Source: Lepas anatifera (lineage: Eukaryota; Arthropoda; Thecostraca; Lepadidae). From it: a stretch of DNA of 64,000 nucleotides. The notes below the pieces were generated by a model. It saw only the letters and a program-made list of their open reading frames with translations, ran no database searches and had not been told where the DNA came from. Numbering within the stretch: position 1 is the stretch's first letter; every line of letters starts with the position of its first letter. The translations under genes were made by a program, and so were the position numbers. The stretch covers positions 278,501-342,500 of the forward strand of contig JAOTON010001252.1 of the NCBI GenBank assembly GCA_034440635.1, read 5' to 3'. This document shows, piece by piece, positions 55,850-64,000 of this stretch.

Positions 55850-56609
55850 TTATTCAATATGGAACAAAAGTCCATTGCTATATATAAACATCCTTCTGGA
55901 GGGTTCCTGGCCAGAGGTGTACGCCAGAACTGATTTCCTAGTGTCGGGAAACGGTTTGTGGTAATGCTCTACAACTTGCAGTAGGTGCTGTTGGCCAGTG
56001 GTGGATGGGGGAGGGGAAATACATTGCACCCCAAACAGAAAAGCTAGGGGCAATACTATGGTTGCACCCCCTCCCCAAAGCTGTCGACCTCGTTTTTGCC
56101 CGGGCTCATTTTTAGTCTACAAGCAAGGTTTTGGTGCTTCAACTCTCAACTTTGAACACAGCCACTCAACTTCGGTGTAAAAATTAAGCCCTGGATAGCA
56201 AAACAAGCATCTTGTGGCTACAGCCTTGAACCCGGCAACGTTTTTTATTTTGCTCATCGACTCTTCAGCTTAACCCCACAGCTTACCGTCTAGTTAAATT
56301 GTGGCATGCTATCACCGCGTTACGTTTTTTCTCATCGACTCTGGCTAGCCCCCAAACCTACCGGCTAAATCCTCCACTGCTGTCGGCTCTCCTCACTCTT
56401 AGTTAGGCAGCCGATATAGTCATTTATCAGCCTAACCCCTCTCTCTGCTGCGTTCAGTTGGTCGGATGAAGGCCTCCAGCCTATCGTAACCTGGGATACC
56501 GTCCCATGGTGGGCACTCAGCCAGAAATGACGTGTCAACCGACAGGCTTTCAAACATGAGATGGGACTGCGTGCCCACAAACTTATCCAGCGTCAGATCC
56601 TCCACGCTT
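55850..56609 (-). pseudogene. Transposon-borne ORF, C-terminal part, left arm
   Basis: The minus-strand mirror of the plus-strand ORF at 56899. 56609-56365 reads FVGTQSHLMFESLSVDTSF-like text and NAAERGVRLINDYIGC; further on (56053-55850) HLLQVVEHYHKPFPDTRK follows. The last part matches what would come after the right-arm ORF. The two pieces are separated by about 270 bp with a stop. Confidence 0.6.
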
Positions 56610-56613
56610 TAAA

Positions 56614-56891
56614 GGGAATGTGGCACCTTCATAGAGCGATTTTAACTGGGATAGCCAACTTGTAAAGCAAGTCGGAAAACCCGGTACTGCCACCTGGTGT
56701 TGGACGCTGTTGTATCAAAGGAAATCACCTGGACGTTGTCCATGAGGGGTACATTTCCGGTAGCTTTTAGCTTTTCTCTACGGAAATTTTTAGTTTCAAG
56801 ACAAATGATATATTGAGTACTGGGTGCTCCGAATTGCTTTACAACTTGGCTCTCTCAGTTAAAATCACGTTATGAAGGTGCCACATTCCCT
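56614..56891. mobile_element. TTAA-flanked element with AGGGAATGTG termini, copy 2
   Basis: AGGGAATGTGGCACCTTCAT and its inverse end this 278-bp insert, with TTAA at 56610-56613 and 56892-56895. It sits exactly at the centre of the larger palindrome, and its own inverted ends extend the symmetry. Confidence 0.8.
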
Positions 56892-56898
56892 TTAAAGC

Positions 56899-57150
56899 GT
56901 GGAGGATCTGACGCTGGATAAGTTTGTGGGCATGCAATCCCATCTCATGTTTGAAAGCCTGTCGGTCGACACGTCATTTCTGACTGAGTGCCCGCCATGG
57001 GACGGTATCCCAGGTTACGATAGGCTGGAGGCCTTCATCCGAAACCTGCAGTTGGCGAACAACGCAGCGGAGAGAGGGGTTAGGCTGATAAATGACTATA
57101 TCGGCTGCCTAACTAAGAGTAAGGAGAGCCGACAGCAGTGGCGGATTTAG
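56899..57150 (+). pseudogene. Transposon-borne ORF, C-terminal part, right arm
   Basis: This frame of 83 codons reads LTLDKFVGMQSHLMFESLS, DTSFLTECPPWDGIPGY and NNAAERGVRLINDYIGCLTK. From memory, the pattern AAERGV.LI.D....LTK..E..Q..LLQVV..H....PD is common in many uncharacterised arthropod proteins that look transposon-derived; I cannot check this here. No catalytic residues can be named. It ends in a stop after QQWRI. Confidence 0.6.
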
Positions 57151-58179
57151 CCGGTAGGTTTGGGAGGCAAGCCGAAGTCGATGAAAACAAACGTCACGCG
57201 GTGATAGCATACCACAATTTAACTAGACGGTAAGCTGTAGGGGTAAGCTGAAGAGTCGATAAGCAAAAAAAACGTCGCCGGGTCAAAGCTGTAGCCGCAA
57301 TATGCTTGTTTTGCTATCCAGGGCTCAATTTTTACACTGAAGTTGAGTGGCTGTGTTTGAAGTTGAGAGTTGAAGCACCAAAACCTTGCTCGTAGACTAA
57401 AAATGAGTCCAGGTAAAAACGAGGTCGACAGCTTTGGGGAGGGGGGTGCAACCATAGTATTGCCCCTAGATTCTCTGTTTGGAGGGCAATGTATTCCCCC
57501 CCATCCACCACTGGCCATCAGCACCTACTGTAAGCTGTAGAGCATTACCACAAACCGTTTCCCGGCACTAGGAAATCAGTTCTGGCGTACACCTCTGGCC
57601 AGGGACCCTCCAGAAGGATGTTTATATGTAGCAATGAACTTTGTTTCATATTGAATAACGTGCATGTGTCTTGACACTGTATCTTTCTAGTCTGAGGATC
57701 AAAGATAATGTTTAGAAAACATTATTTTGACTGACTATATAAGGAAAACGACCAGTTATTCTGATAAGGGTTGTAGGTATACCTTATAACACAATATGGT
57801 TCTATGTAAAACGAAGAACGTGAAGTAATTGTGGTGGAAAAAGTCGGAAAGCCATGTAAACAATAGCTAAAAGATAATTCTTACAAAACATAGCCAAAAA
57901 GAAAAGAAAACATAAGACACCCTACGCTGTAGTCCCGCATTACGATGGAAATACCGAAATAGTTCGTGTTCAAGCGTTGCAGTCTCCATAGAGAGCTATG
58001 GGTAAAACTTCAAGCGATTTGCGCTGGGGTCAAATATTAATTTAAATGCCTGATTTTTTGCAAAATTTCGTTTCAGGTCACACTCCACGGGAAAAAGAAA
58101 GGTAAACACCAACTTTTAAAACTTTGCTAATTTTGGGACACCCTAATGTCCCATATTTGAAAATATACGCGCCGGAAAA

Positions 58180-58400
58180 GGGGGGCCTGCCCCCCCCATT
58201 TTTTGGCCGAAAATATCCCGATGTCAGCCATAATGGGAGGAAACCGTAGATCATTATAGGTAACCAGCCGCTGCGGAAGGCAGCGAGGAGCCCAAATTCA
58301 AAAGGTTTTTAAAAGAGCAAAGTTAGTAGTCAGTATCAGGTTGAAGTTTGGCTGCCCCCCACACTTTTTTGCCGGTGGCGACGCTTATGTTTGGAAACGC
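58180..58400. repeat. Dispersed repeat, inverse copy of 43800-44040
   Basis: CAGCCGCTGCGGAAGGCAGC and AGTTTGGCTGCCCCCC match the segment near 43850-43940 read in inverse. No coding content. Confidence 0.65.
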
Positions 58401-58512
58401 ATTTTCCATCGTACATTCAAACTGGAATTTCAGACAGCTTGAAACGAATAAAGGCGTATATCTACCGAATTATTTCAATATGTCAGTTTCCCCGGCTAAA
58501 AAGAATGGCAGC

Positions 58513-58792
58513 CATAGGCGGATCCAGGTGGACGGCAAAGTGAACACGTGCCCCATAGGCAGATCCAGGGGGCAAAGGGAGTACGTGCCCCCCGCGATCA
58601 ACCCTCGGCGCTCCCTGAAATGGCCACCCCCCTGAAATTTCGCTTCCCACCTCCCCCCCACCCCTCCCAGGATGCGAAAGTCGGCTCCCACCGATAGGAT
58701 TTTGCTCCCATCCGATAGGGTTTCCCGGCCAAGAATGGCGCCCCCCCGGGAAGGTGCCCCACCCCCGATCAGTAATCCTGGATCCGCCTATG
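58513..58792. mobile_element. MITE of the CATAGGCGGATCCAGG family, possibly composite
   Basis: The termini CATAGGCGGATCCAGG and CCTGGATCCGCCTATG are perfect inverse complements. A second start-like end, CATAGGCAGATCCAGG, lies inside near 58554, so one element may be nested in another. The flanks ATGGCAGC and ATGACGGT agree at five of eight bases with three transitions, perhaps a decayed 8-bp duplication. Confidence 0.7.
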
Positions 58793-58854
58793 ATGACGGT
58801 CCAAGGATAAAGGCCTACCCCTGCTAGAAGCAGGCTCAAGGGAGTAGAAGGAGG

Positions 58855-59210
58855 CATAGGCAGATCCAAGTTTTTCCAGTGGAGACGTCGAAATGGGGCG
58901 TCATCCGAGCAAGGGCTGCCAAATTCTATCGCAGAGTAGCCAATTCTCACATCAATGACTTCTTGGGGGAGGGGGGCTAGGGGCTCAAGTATCTCCCGCC
59001 ATCGCCTTCGATCAGTCTCCGCGTATGTTTTTACTATATGCGCCCTGATATCTTAAGGGGGAGCTTGAGACCCTACCCTTTGGGGGGCGGTTGGAACCGA
59101 CATATCAGGGCGCCTGACCATTTCGGGGGCGCCAGGGATCAATGGGGGGGTTGCGCTGAGGGTCGATCAGGGAGAACGTGTCCCTCTTTGCCCGCCTGGA
59201 TCTGCCTATG
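58855..59210. mobile_element. MITE of the CATAGGCGGATCCAGG family, diverged
   Basis: It begins CATAGGCAGATCCAAG and ends CCTGGATCTGCCTATG. It contains CATTTCGGGGGCGCC and GGGTCGATCAGGGAGAACG blocks shared with 51743-52015. No clear target duplication was found. Confidence 0.6.
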
Positions 59211-59212
59211 AA

Positions 59213-60185
59213 TGAAGCATCCCAGTAGAAAAGGCTTCTTGCCTTACTTTGCAGACTGGGTAATGCACATTTAAGAACTGGAGATTGCCTCACAGCCAAT
59301 TACCAGGTGGATGTGGATGGGAGTCAGATGGCTGGAAATGTCCGCTATAGACAGCAGCGCTTGAGCCTATCTTCTTCCCAATTCTCAGTTTCAACTTCCA
59401 CTGCTTGGACAGCACCTTATCCTGAGGAAACTTGTGAAAGATGGGACTTGCACACTTCGGACGGATACACATTGAGGAACGGAGCAGTTCTGATTGCCTG
59501 TAATGGTTCTTCGTCTCTCCTCCTTTTTCTTTGAACTTTCCAAGATTATAACCAACAAGGAAATAACGCCAAAGTCTTCAATATTCACGTCCGCCTAACG
59601 TATAAAAACCTCACGCTTTCACAACGACTTCACGACTGAAAATACATTAAAAACAAATGGCGTTCAAAAACGCACCCGATATGGCGCAGCCGCACCAGAT
59701 TTCTGTCCTCCTCCTGGCGTTTCCAAAAAAATGCGCCAGGTGCCAAGACTCTCAATGACCGAGGCCAATGCAGAATTATGATTGACATCAAATTATGTAT
59801 CACTCGAAGACATGATTTATAAAGAAACAGAGAAATACCAAAGGATGGCATCTTAAAAAAATTATTTGATATTATCTACATGGTGTCCTTCTTAAAGTGA
59901 GCCAAAAATGTGTATCGACCAAGCTTTCAACATCTTCTTTTTAGTTTTTATTGTGACCGGTGCTTCCCTTCTCCACACATCTTAACCTCACCCGGGGCTG
60001 AGAGCATCTGCACCGGTGTGGCTACGCTGCCTCGCCCTGGGTGTTCCTTATCCCAATCCTCACACTCAACCATCCTTTTCCAACATCATCTCCTTTCATA
60101 GCTTTCTGGTTATCATCATCATAGCGACGACATTGGAAGAGCCACTGCGATTAAGTGGAAATGCTCGATAAATATAACTACAAAT
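59213..60185. other. ADCK1 intron, no gene seen
   Basis: Nothing recognisable on either strand over this 1-kb stretch. Confidence 0.4.
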
Positions 60186-60189
60186 AAAA

Positions 60190-61270
60190 ATTGATGAAAG
60201 CCTTCTGTCTAGTGTCAGCCCTAGAAATCTCGTTAGGGCACAGCACCGATCAAACTTCCGTAAATATGCAACTTTGGGTCCTCACAATCTCCACGTCTGT
60301 TGCAAAAGTGGTTTTTATGTTTGAAAAAACTTACACCGTTTCGTGTGCTCCACTGCTGCAGGCGGTCGAGACCAAGCTGCAGTCGCCTCTGCGCAGCGCC
60401 GGTTGTGGACGCCGTCACCCATATCATGAAATCGCCCATCAATAGTGCGTGGTGTACATTCATGGGTAAAATATCTGCTATGTCGTTTATTATAACCGCG
60501 AAGAAGGCTATGGAGCTCACAGGACCTTGAGTAATTCCGCTCTGTTGTTGGTATCGATTTGATGAGACGGAGTTAACGCGATAACGAAAAACCTATTTCT
60601 AAGAAAATTGGAAATGAACCATCCCATGTTGCCTTGCACGCCGAGCTCGAAAAGTTTCTGCTGGATGCCGTGACTCCAGGTATAATCATACGCGCTCAAC
60701 GTAAAAAAACACCGCAAATGTGTGACATTTCCGTAGAAAACCCTCGCGCACAGATGCATCTAAACAAACAAGAGTGGTCAACTGCGGAGCGGTCCTGGCT
60801 AAAACCACACTGGCTGCTATAAAGCAGCTGGCTGGATTCCAGATACCAAACAAGACGCGTGTTTACCTTTTTCAAACAGTTTACCCACACACGAAGTCAA
60901 TGAGATGGGATGAAAGTCGTTGGGTGATGAACCAATTTTGCCGGGCTTCAAGATAGGTACGATATATGCCTCGTACCAATGATCTGGGAAATCATTATTA
61001 CTCAAGATGTGATTATATATGTTTAGCAGAGACGATAGAGATGTATCAGGTAACTGGCGAAGCATATTGTTAGTGATAATCACGTAAATCAACAGACAGA
61101 TGAACGCGTTTCGACAAATAGTCTTCTTCAACATCTATGGCATGGGGCATCTGTCTGCTGTGTTGGTTTACGTGATTATAACTTTCAACCACTGTTATAC
61201 AATTGTTAGTGATGTTGTCAGCGCCAGGTGACACCGGCCTCACAGTGCAGAGTCCAGCTTAGAGCTCAGC
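60190..61270 (-). pseudogene. I/Jockey-type RT fragment related to the element at 1-6939
   Basis: The minus strand shows DNITNNMLRQLPDTSLSS (split by a small insert), VPILKPGKIGSSPNDF and ISLTSCVGKLFEK, then CGFSQDRSAVDH. After a shift comes MGWFISNFLRN, and then FAVIINDIADILPMN with LMGDFMIW where the catalytic pair should be (Gly-Asp replaces the usual first Asp-Asp). The order matches the RT at 1584-2594 but with many lesions. It is an old RT-only fragment in the ADCK1 intron. Confidence 0.75.
61078..61201. mobile_element. 124-bp hairpin insert, 12-bp TSD ATTGTTAGTGAT
   Basis: ATTGTTAGTGAT lies at 61066-61077 and 61202-61213, and the RT frame (DNITNN) continues across if the insert is left out. 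AATCACGTAAATCAACAG at the left and TTGGTTTACGTGATT at the right form inverted arms. The loop contains, on the minus strand, TTGAAGAAGACTATTTGTCG and then AAACGCG, similar to Penelope terminal regions that carry hammerhead-like motifs. It shares TTGTATAACAGTG with the insert at 18384. Confidence 0.75.
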
Positions 61271-61495
61271 CATTGCTTGGACGGACCACTCAGCAGTTCC
61301 ATCCCAGTGCGTTCGTAACAGCAACCTGTCCTATGTGGAAGCATTGGTGTGGGAGCTGCGCACGGGCCAGGCACTCATGCTTCCACCTATGACAAATACA
61401 TCCTTCCGCAGAATGTTGTCCAATATTTGCATAGTGCTATGTCCAGCCCAGTTTGCGAGACTGTGCCGCAGCTCGACAGCGCCCACTCAGCTTAC

Positions 61496-61654
61496 CTTCA
61501 GCCAGCCGATGTGGCTCAACATGGAAGCGGTGCGCTCCGTGTTGTAGCCCTCCTTACGGAAGTCGAGCTCTTTGGGCAGGTTCTTCTTGGTCTCCTCAGC
61601 CAGCCAGAGCATCTGGAAGTCAGGGAACACCCAGGAGACGATCCGCACCAGAAC
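61496..61654 (-). CDS. ADCK1: ADCK1 exon with the ExD motif
   Basis: This 159-bp exon (53 codons, phase 0) starts after TCGACAG and ends at AAG|GTAAGCTG. It encodes VLVRIVSWVFPDFQMLWLAE, then ETKKNLPKELDFRKEGYN and MLSHIGWLK. LPKELDF holds the ExD motif typical of UbiB proteins (Glu and Asp near the ATP/Mg site). It joins the exon 62412-62570 upstream and 52152-52318 downstream in frame. Confidence 0.93.
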
Positions 61655-62411
61655 CTGTCGACACCACGACCCTCAGCAATGCTGCAGACAACGCCACCTG
61701 CCGACAATACTGGTGCGCCCATGCCTTAAAGCTTGTCCTTAAATGTCAAATCCTCAAAAATACTCGCCAAGAGTAAGACCCCCAAAATCTAACACGGAAT
61801 TTTGGACTGAAGAAACAGATGTTCTGGTGCAGGCCACGCCGCCGCTTGTTGACACCATAATTGATTCCACTCCATTTTCACAGGTTAAAAATAAAAGACA
61901 CTAATATTGACAGCAGTTCTATTATCACGGATGCCGTTTCACATTACTTCATCAGTCTACCAGAAATCACTGCAAAAATATTGGCTTAAAATAAAGTGCT
62001 ATTAATTCTAGCGTCGCAGGCATTAGCGTACTCTGAATAAATTGTTTCCTCTTGCTAGAGTTTGAGGGTTCCCATTTTGTTAGCATAATCAATATCCAAT
62101 ATTGTCACCTAAACAACTTTCAGCCCTTGCACCCGCTGATTTTACCGCAATGAACCTTAATTTTTCGTCGAAACAGGCAATCGTAATCTTGGCTATTCTG
62201 TGCACTACCTGATTCAGCGTTGCACCACTTCGTGAGATTGCCTAATTAGTCAAGTATGATAATAAGAAAATTATCCCAGCTGAAACATTGTATTTAGACT
62301 AACCTTAGTCATGACTAAGCTAAACAAGTCAGAATCATCTATATCTCCAGCATATCCTCACACTAGTACTAATCCAGAGGCACGCAACGATTCCTGCACG
62401 CGATAACCCAC
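61655..62411. other. ADCK1 intron, no gene seen
   Basis: AT-rich intron of 757 bp without recognised repeats. Confidence 0.5.
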
Positions 62412-62570
62412 CTCCATCGTCTTCATGTCGACAAAGGAGTTGGCCAGCACCTCAGGGTGTTGAATCTTGACCGCGACAGTGGTGCCATCTGCGAGCCGCG
62501 CGCGGTGCACCTGCGCCAGGGAGGCGGTGCCCAGCGGCTCTGGGTCCAGCTCGGCTATCAGCTCCCAGGG
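62412..62570 (-). CDS. ADCK1: ADCK1 exon with the glycine/alanine-rich loop and VAVK lysine
   Basis: This 159-bp exon (53 codons, phase 0) starts after GATTGCAG and ends at GAG|GTGGGTTA. It encodes PWELIAELDPEPLGTASLAQ and then VHRARLADGTTVAVKIQHP. GTASLAQVH is the ADCK1 form of the A-rich loop that replaces the P-loop in UbiB proteins, and K of VAVK is the ATP-contacting lysine. Both are intact. Confidence 0.94.
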
Positions 62571-62590
62571 CTGCAATCAGCATACCTTAA

Positions 62591-63467
62591 AGGGAATGTG
62601 GCACCTTTATAACTAGATTTTAACTGAGATAGCCAAGTTGTAAAGCAAGTCGGAAAAGCCGGTACTCTATATATCATTTGTCTTGGAACTCGAGACTTCC
62701 ATAGAAAAAGCTAAAACCTGCCTGGAGTGTACCCCCCATGTACCTTAGCAGCAGGCCACAGTTGTCATGGCTGTTGGTGTGACGACATTGCTGACGTCAC
62801 TGTGAGCATCAGCCAATCGAAGCCCTTGAAGGGTTTCGAGTAAGGTAGTGGCTGCCAGATCATGATATCATCCACAGGCAGATATTTATTTCTTTCCCTA
62901 GAGGAGTATTTGAAAAATATAAATTTTGAGCTTATTGTACACTTTTTCAGAGAAATCATGAGTGTTTTCATTATTTTCGGCTAAAAGTATGCCTAATTTT
63001 CACTAAATTCCAGGATTTCGACCAAGGTGCCCACCTTGGTCGAATCCTGAAATTTAGTTTAATTAGGAGAACTTTTAGCCGAAAATCATGGAAGCGTCCA
63101 TGATTTCTCTAAAAAATGCACAATAAACTAAATATTTTGATTTTTAAAATGCTCTTCTAAGGAAAGAAAGAAATATCTACCTGTGAATGATGTCATAATC
63201 TGGCAGCCACTACCATATTCAATAGGCTTCAAAGGCTTCGATTGGCTGATACTCACTGTGACGTCAGCATATGTCGTCACACCAACAGCTTACAACTGTG
63301 GTCTGCTGCTAAGGGTACATGTATGGTACATCTCAGGTAGTTTTTAGCTTTCTCTACGGAAATTTTGAGTTTCAAGACAAATTATATATCGAGCACCGGG
63401 TTTTCTGGCATGTTTTACAACATGGCTATCTCAGTTAAAATCATGTCATAAAGGTACCACATTCCCT
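62591..63467. mobile_element. TTAA-flanked element with AGGGAATGTG termini, copy 3, palindromic
   Basis: TTAA lies at 62587-62590 and 63468-63471, and the termini are AGGGAATGTGGCACC and GGTACCACATTCCCT. The whole 877 bp folds back: the centre is CCAAGGTGCCCACCTTGG near 63020-63045, with arms of about 430 bp. No coding frame was recognised. It is in the 1.1-kb ADCK1 intron between the exons at 63687 and 62570. Confidence 0.8.
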
Positions 63468-63686
63468 TTAACCACAAGCTGCGCTTGCCAGCACACTTAC
63501 GCTTGATTGCCTCATTACGCATGCTGTAAAGTTTCATTGGAATGTTGTTCATTTTAATATTTCAGCACGAAAGAAAGATGGCAACACATTAGACTGTATT
63601 CACTTATCAATCATGTACCTAACATTCATAACTGCAAACGTCGAACCAATAATTAATATCATTGTAGACAGTGGCGAGCGAGTTAC

Positions 63687-63823
63687 CTCCCTGTGAAGCT
63701 CAGTCTTGAGCAGCTGCAGCAGCTCCGACAGTGGTGTCTGTGGCGCGCGCGAGTGCAGTACCCGCAGCGTGCGCACGTATTCTGGCGGGATCAGGTAGTC
63801 CAGCGCGCCCAGGTGCTGTCCCA
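63687..63823 (-). CDS. ADCK1: ADCK1 exon with the KxGQ motif region
   Basis: This 137-bp exon starts after GTGTGCAG and ends at GAG|GTAACTCG. Its first two bases complete a Val codon, so the preceding exon ends with one base of it. It encodes VGQHLGALDYLIPPEYVRTL and then RVLHSRAPQTPLSE. VGQ is the end of the KxGQ motif, the hallmark of UbiB proteins (human ADCK1 has KVGQHLGALDYL). About 90 N-terminal residues, including the mitochondrial targeting region, lie beyond the right edge. Confidence 0.94.
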
Positions 63824-63833
63824 CTGCACACAC

Positions 63834-64000
63834 CATTAGCACAGTACCACCACGACCACAGCAGACACCATTAGCACAGTACCAACTCCGACCACAGCAG
63901 ACACCATTAGCACAGTACCACCCCGACCACAGCAGACACCGTTAGCACAGTACCACCCCGACCACAGCAGACACCATTAGCACAGTACCAGCTCGACCAC
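63834..64000. repeat. 35-36-bp minisatellite at the right edge
   Basis: Units of CCATTAGCACAGTACC plus ACGACCACAGCAGACA repeat four to five times to the end of the window. It starts about 8 bp from the ADCK1 acceptor at 63824-63826, so the polypyrimidine and branch-point region of that intron must lie in or beside the array. Confidence 0.9.

Larger units (their letters stand above)
55362..58145. mobile_element. 2.8-kb palindromic transposon, 9-bp TSD ATGTCCCAT
   Basis: The ends TAGGGTGTCCCAAAATTA and TAATTTTGGGACACCCTA are exact inverse complements. ATGTCCCAT flanks both (55353-55361 and 58146-58154). The two arms, about 1.25 kb each, remain similar over their whole length up to the TTAA-flanked insert at 56614-56891 in the centre. 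Each arm carries the same short ORF set, so the element is two half-copies joined tail to tail or a long-TIR element. A 9-bp duplication with long TIRs fits Mutator-like elements, but the transposase core was not seen. Confidence 0.75.

Overview
This window is animal nuclear DNA, most likely from an arthropod (a crustacean or chelicerate would fit; I cannot name the species). The reasons are a host gene split into short exons with GT/AG introns, very long introns, and dense non-LTR, LTR, Penelope-like and DNA-transposon remains. No bacterial, phage or CRISPR content was seen.

The only host gene I can support well is ADCK1, an aarF/UbiB-family atypical kinase of mitochondria. It lies on the minus strand across about 55 kb (63823 down to 8949). 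Seven exons were found, all with consensus splice sites and compatible phases: 63687-63823, 62412-62570, 61496-61654, 52152-52318, 51344-51440, 37798-37995 and 8949-9233. Together they carry the family motifs in order: VGQ of KxGQ, GTASLAQVH, VAVK, ExD, HCDPHPGN and LLDHGL. The N-terminal exons lie beyond the right edge. The last short exon was not found and is probably beyond the left edge. Almost everything else is intronic repeat DNA.

Layout. 1-6939: minus-strand I/Jockey-like non-LTR element (ORF1 with three zinc knuckles; ORF2 with endonuclease, RT and RNase H), broken by frameshifts and by a MITE inside the endonuclease. 7.1-7.7 kb: 3' end of another LINE. 10.8-12.06 kb: 3' part of a minus-strand Ty3/gypsy-type element. 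12.06-14.3 kb: two Penelope-like copies head to head. 14.3-15.8 kb: Jockey/CR1-like LINE that has lost its catalytic RT segment. 16-20 kb: interspersed repeats, many rich in TGACCT. 19.5-29 kb: a very large foldback repeat, with a complete-length gypsy element (20168-25585, 156-bp LTRs) in its left arm and a 157-bp solo-LTR-like insert in its right arm. 29-37.8 kb: repeats, a second 5' fragment of the first non-LTR family, a hAT-type MITE with exact 8-bp TSD, an orphan ubiquitin-protease fragment and an unassigned exon-like segment. 38-40.1 kb: about sixty 34-bp tandem units beside an ADCK1 exon, ended by a 3.2-kb long-terminal-inverted-repeat element. 44.7-47.6 kb: second copies of repeats from 16-20 kb. 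47.8-50.9 kb: LINE fragments and a small second 34-bp array with a perfect hairpin. 51-53 kb: two ADCK1 exons, a MITE and three minisatellites. 53.3-58.1 kb: TTAA-flanked elements and a 2.8-kb palindromic transposon with a recurrent C-terminal ORF. 58-64 kb: MITE-like elements, a LINE fragment and three ADCK1 exons.

No single new multi-gene system was found. The most unusual signals are the in-frame 54-bp expansion inside a gypsy gag, the 34-bp satellite at two ADCK1 introns, small hairpin inserts with precise target duplications, and minisatellites lying just upstream of three ADCK1 splice acceptors.
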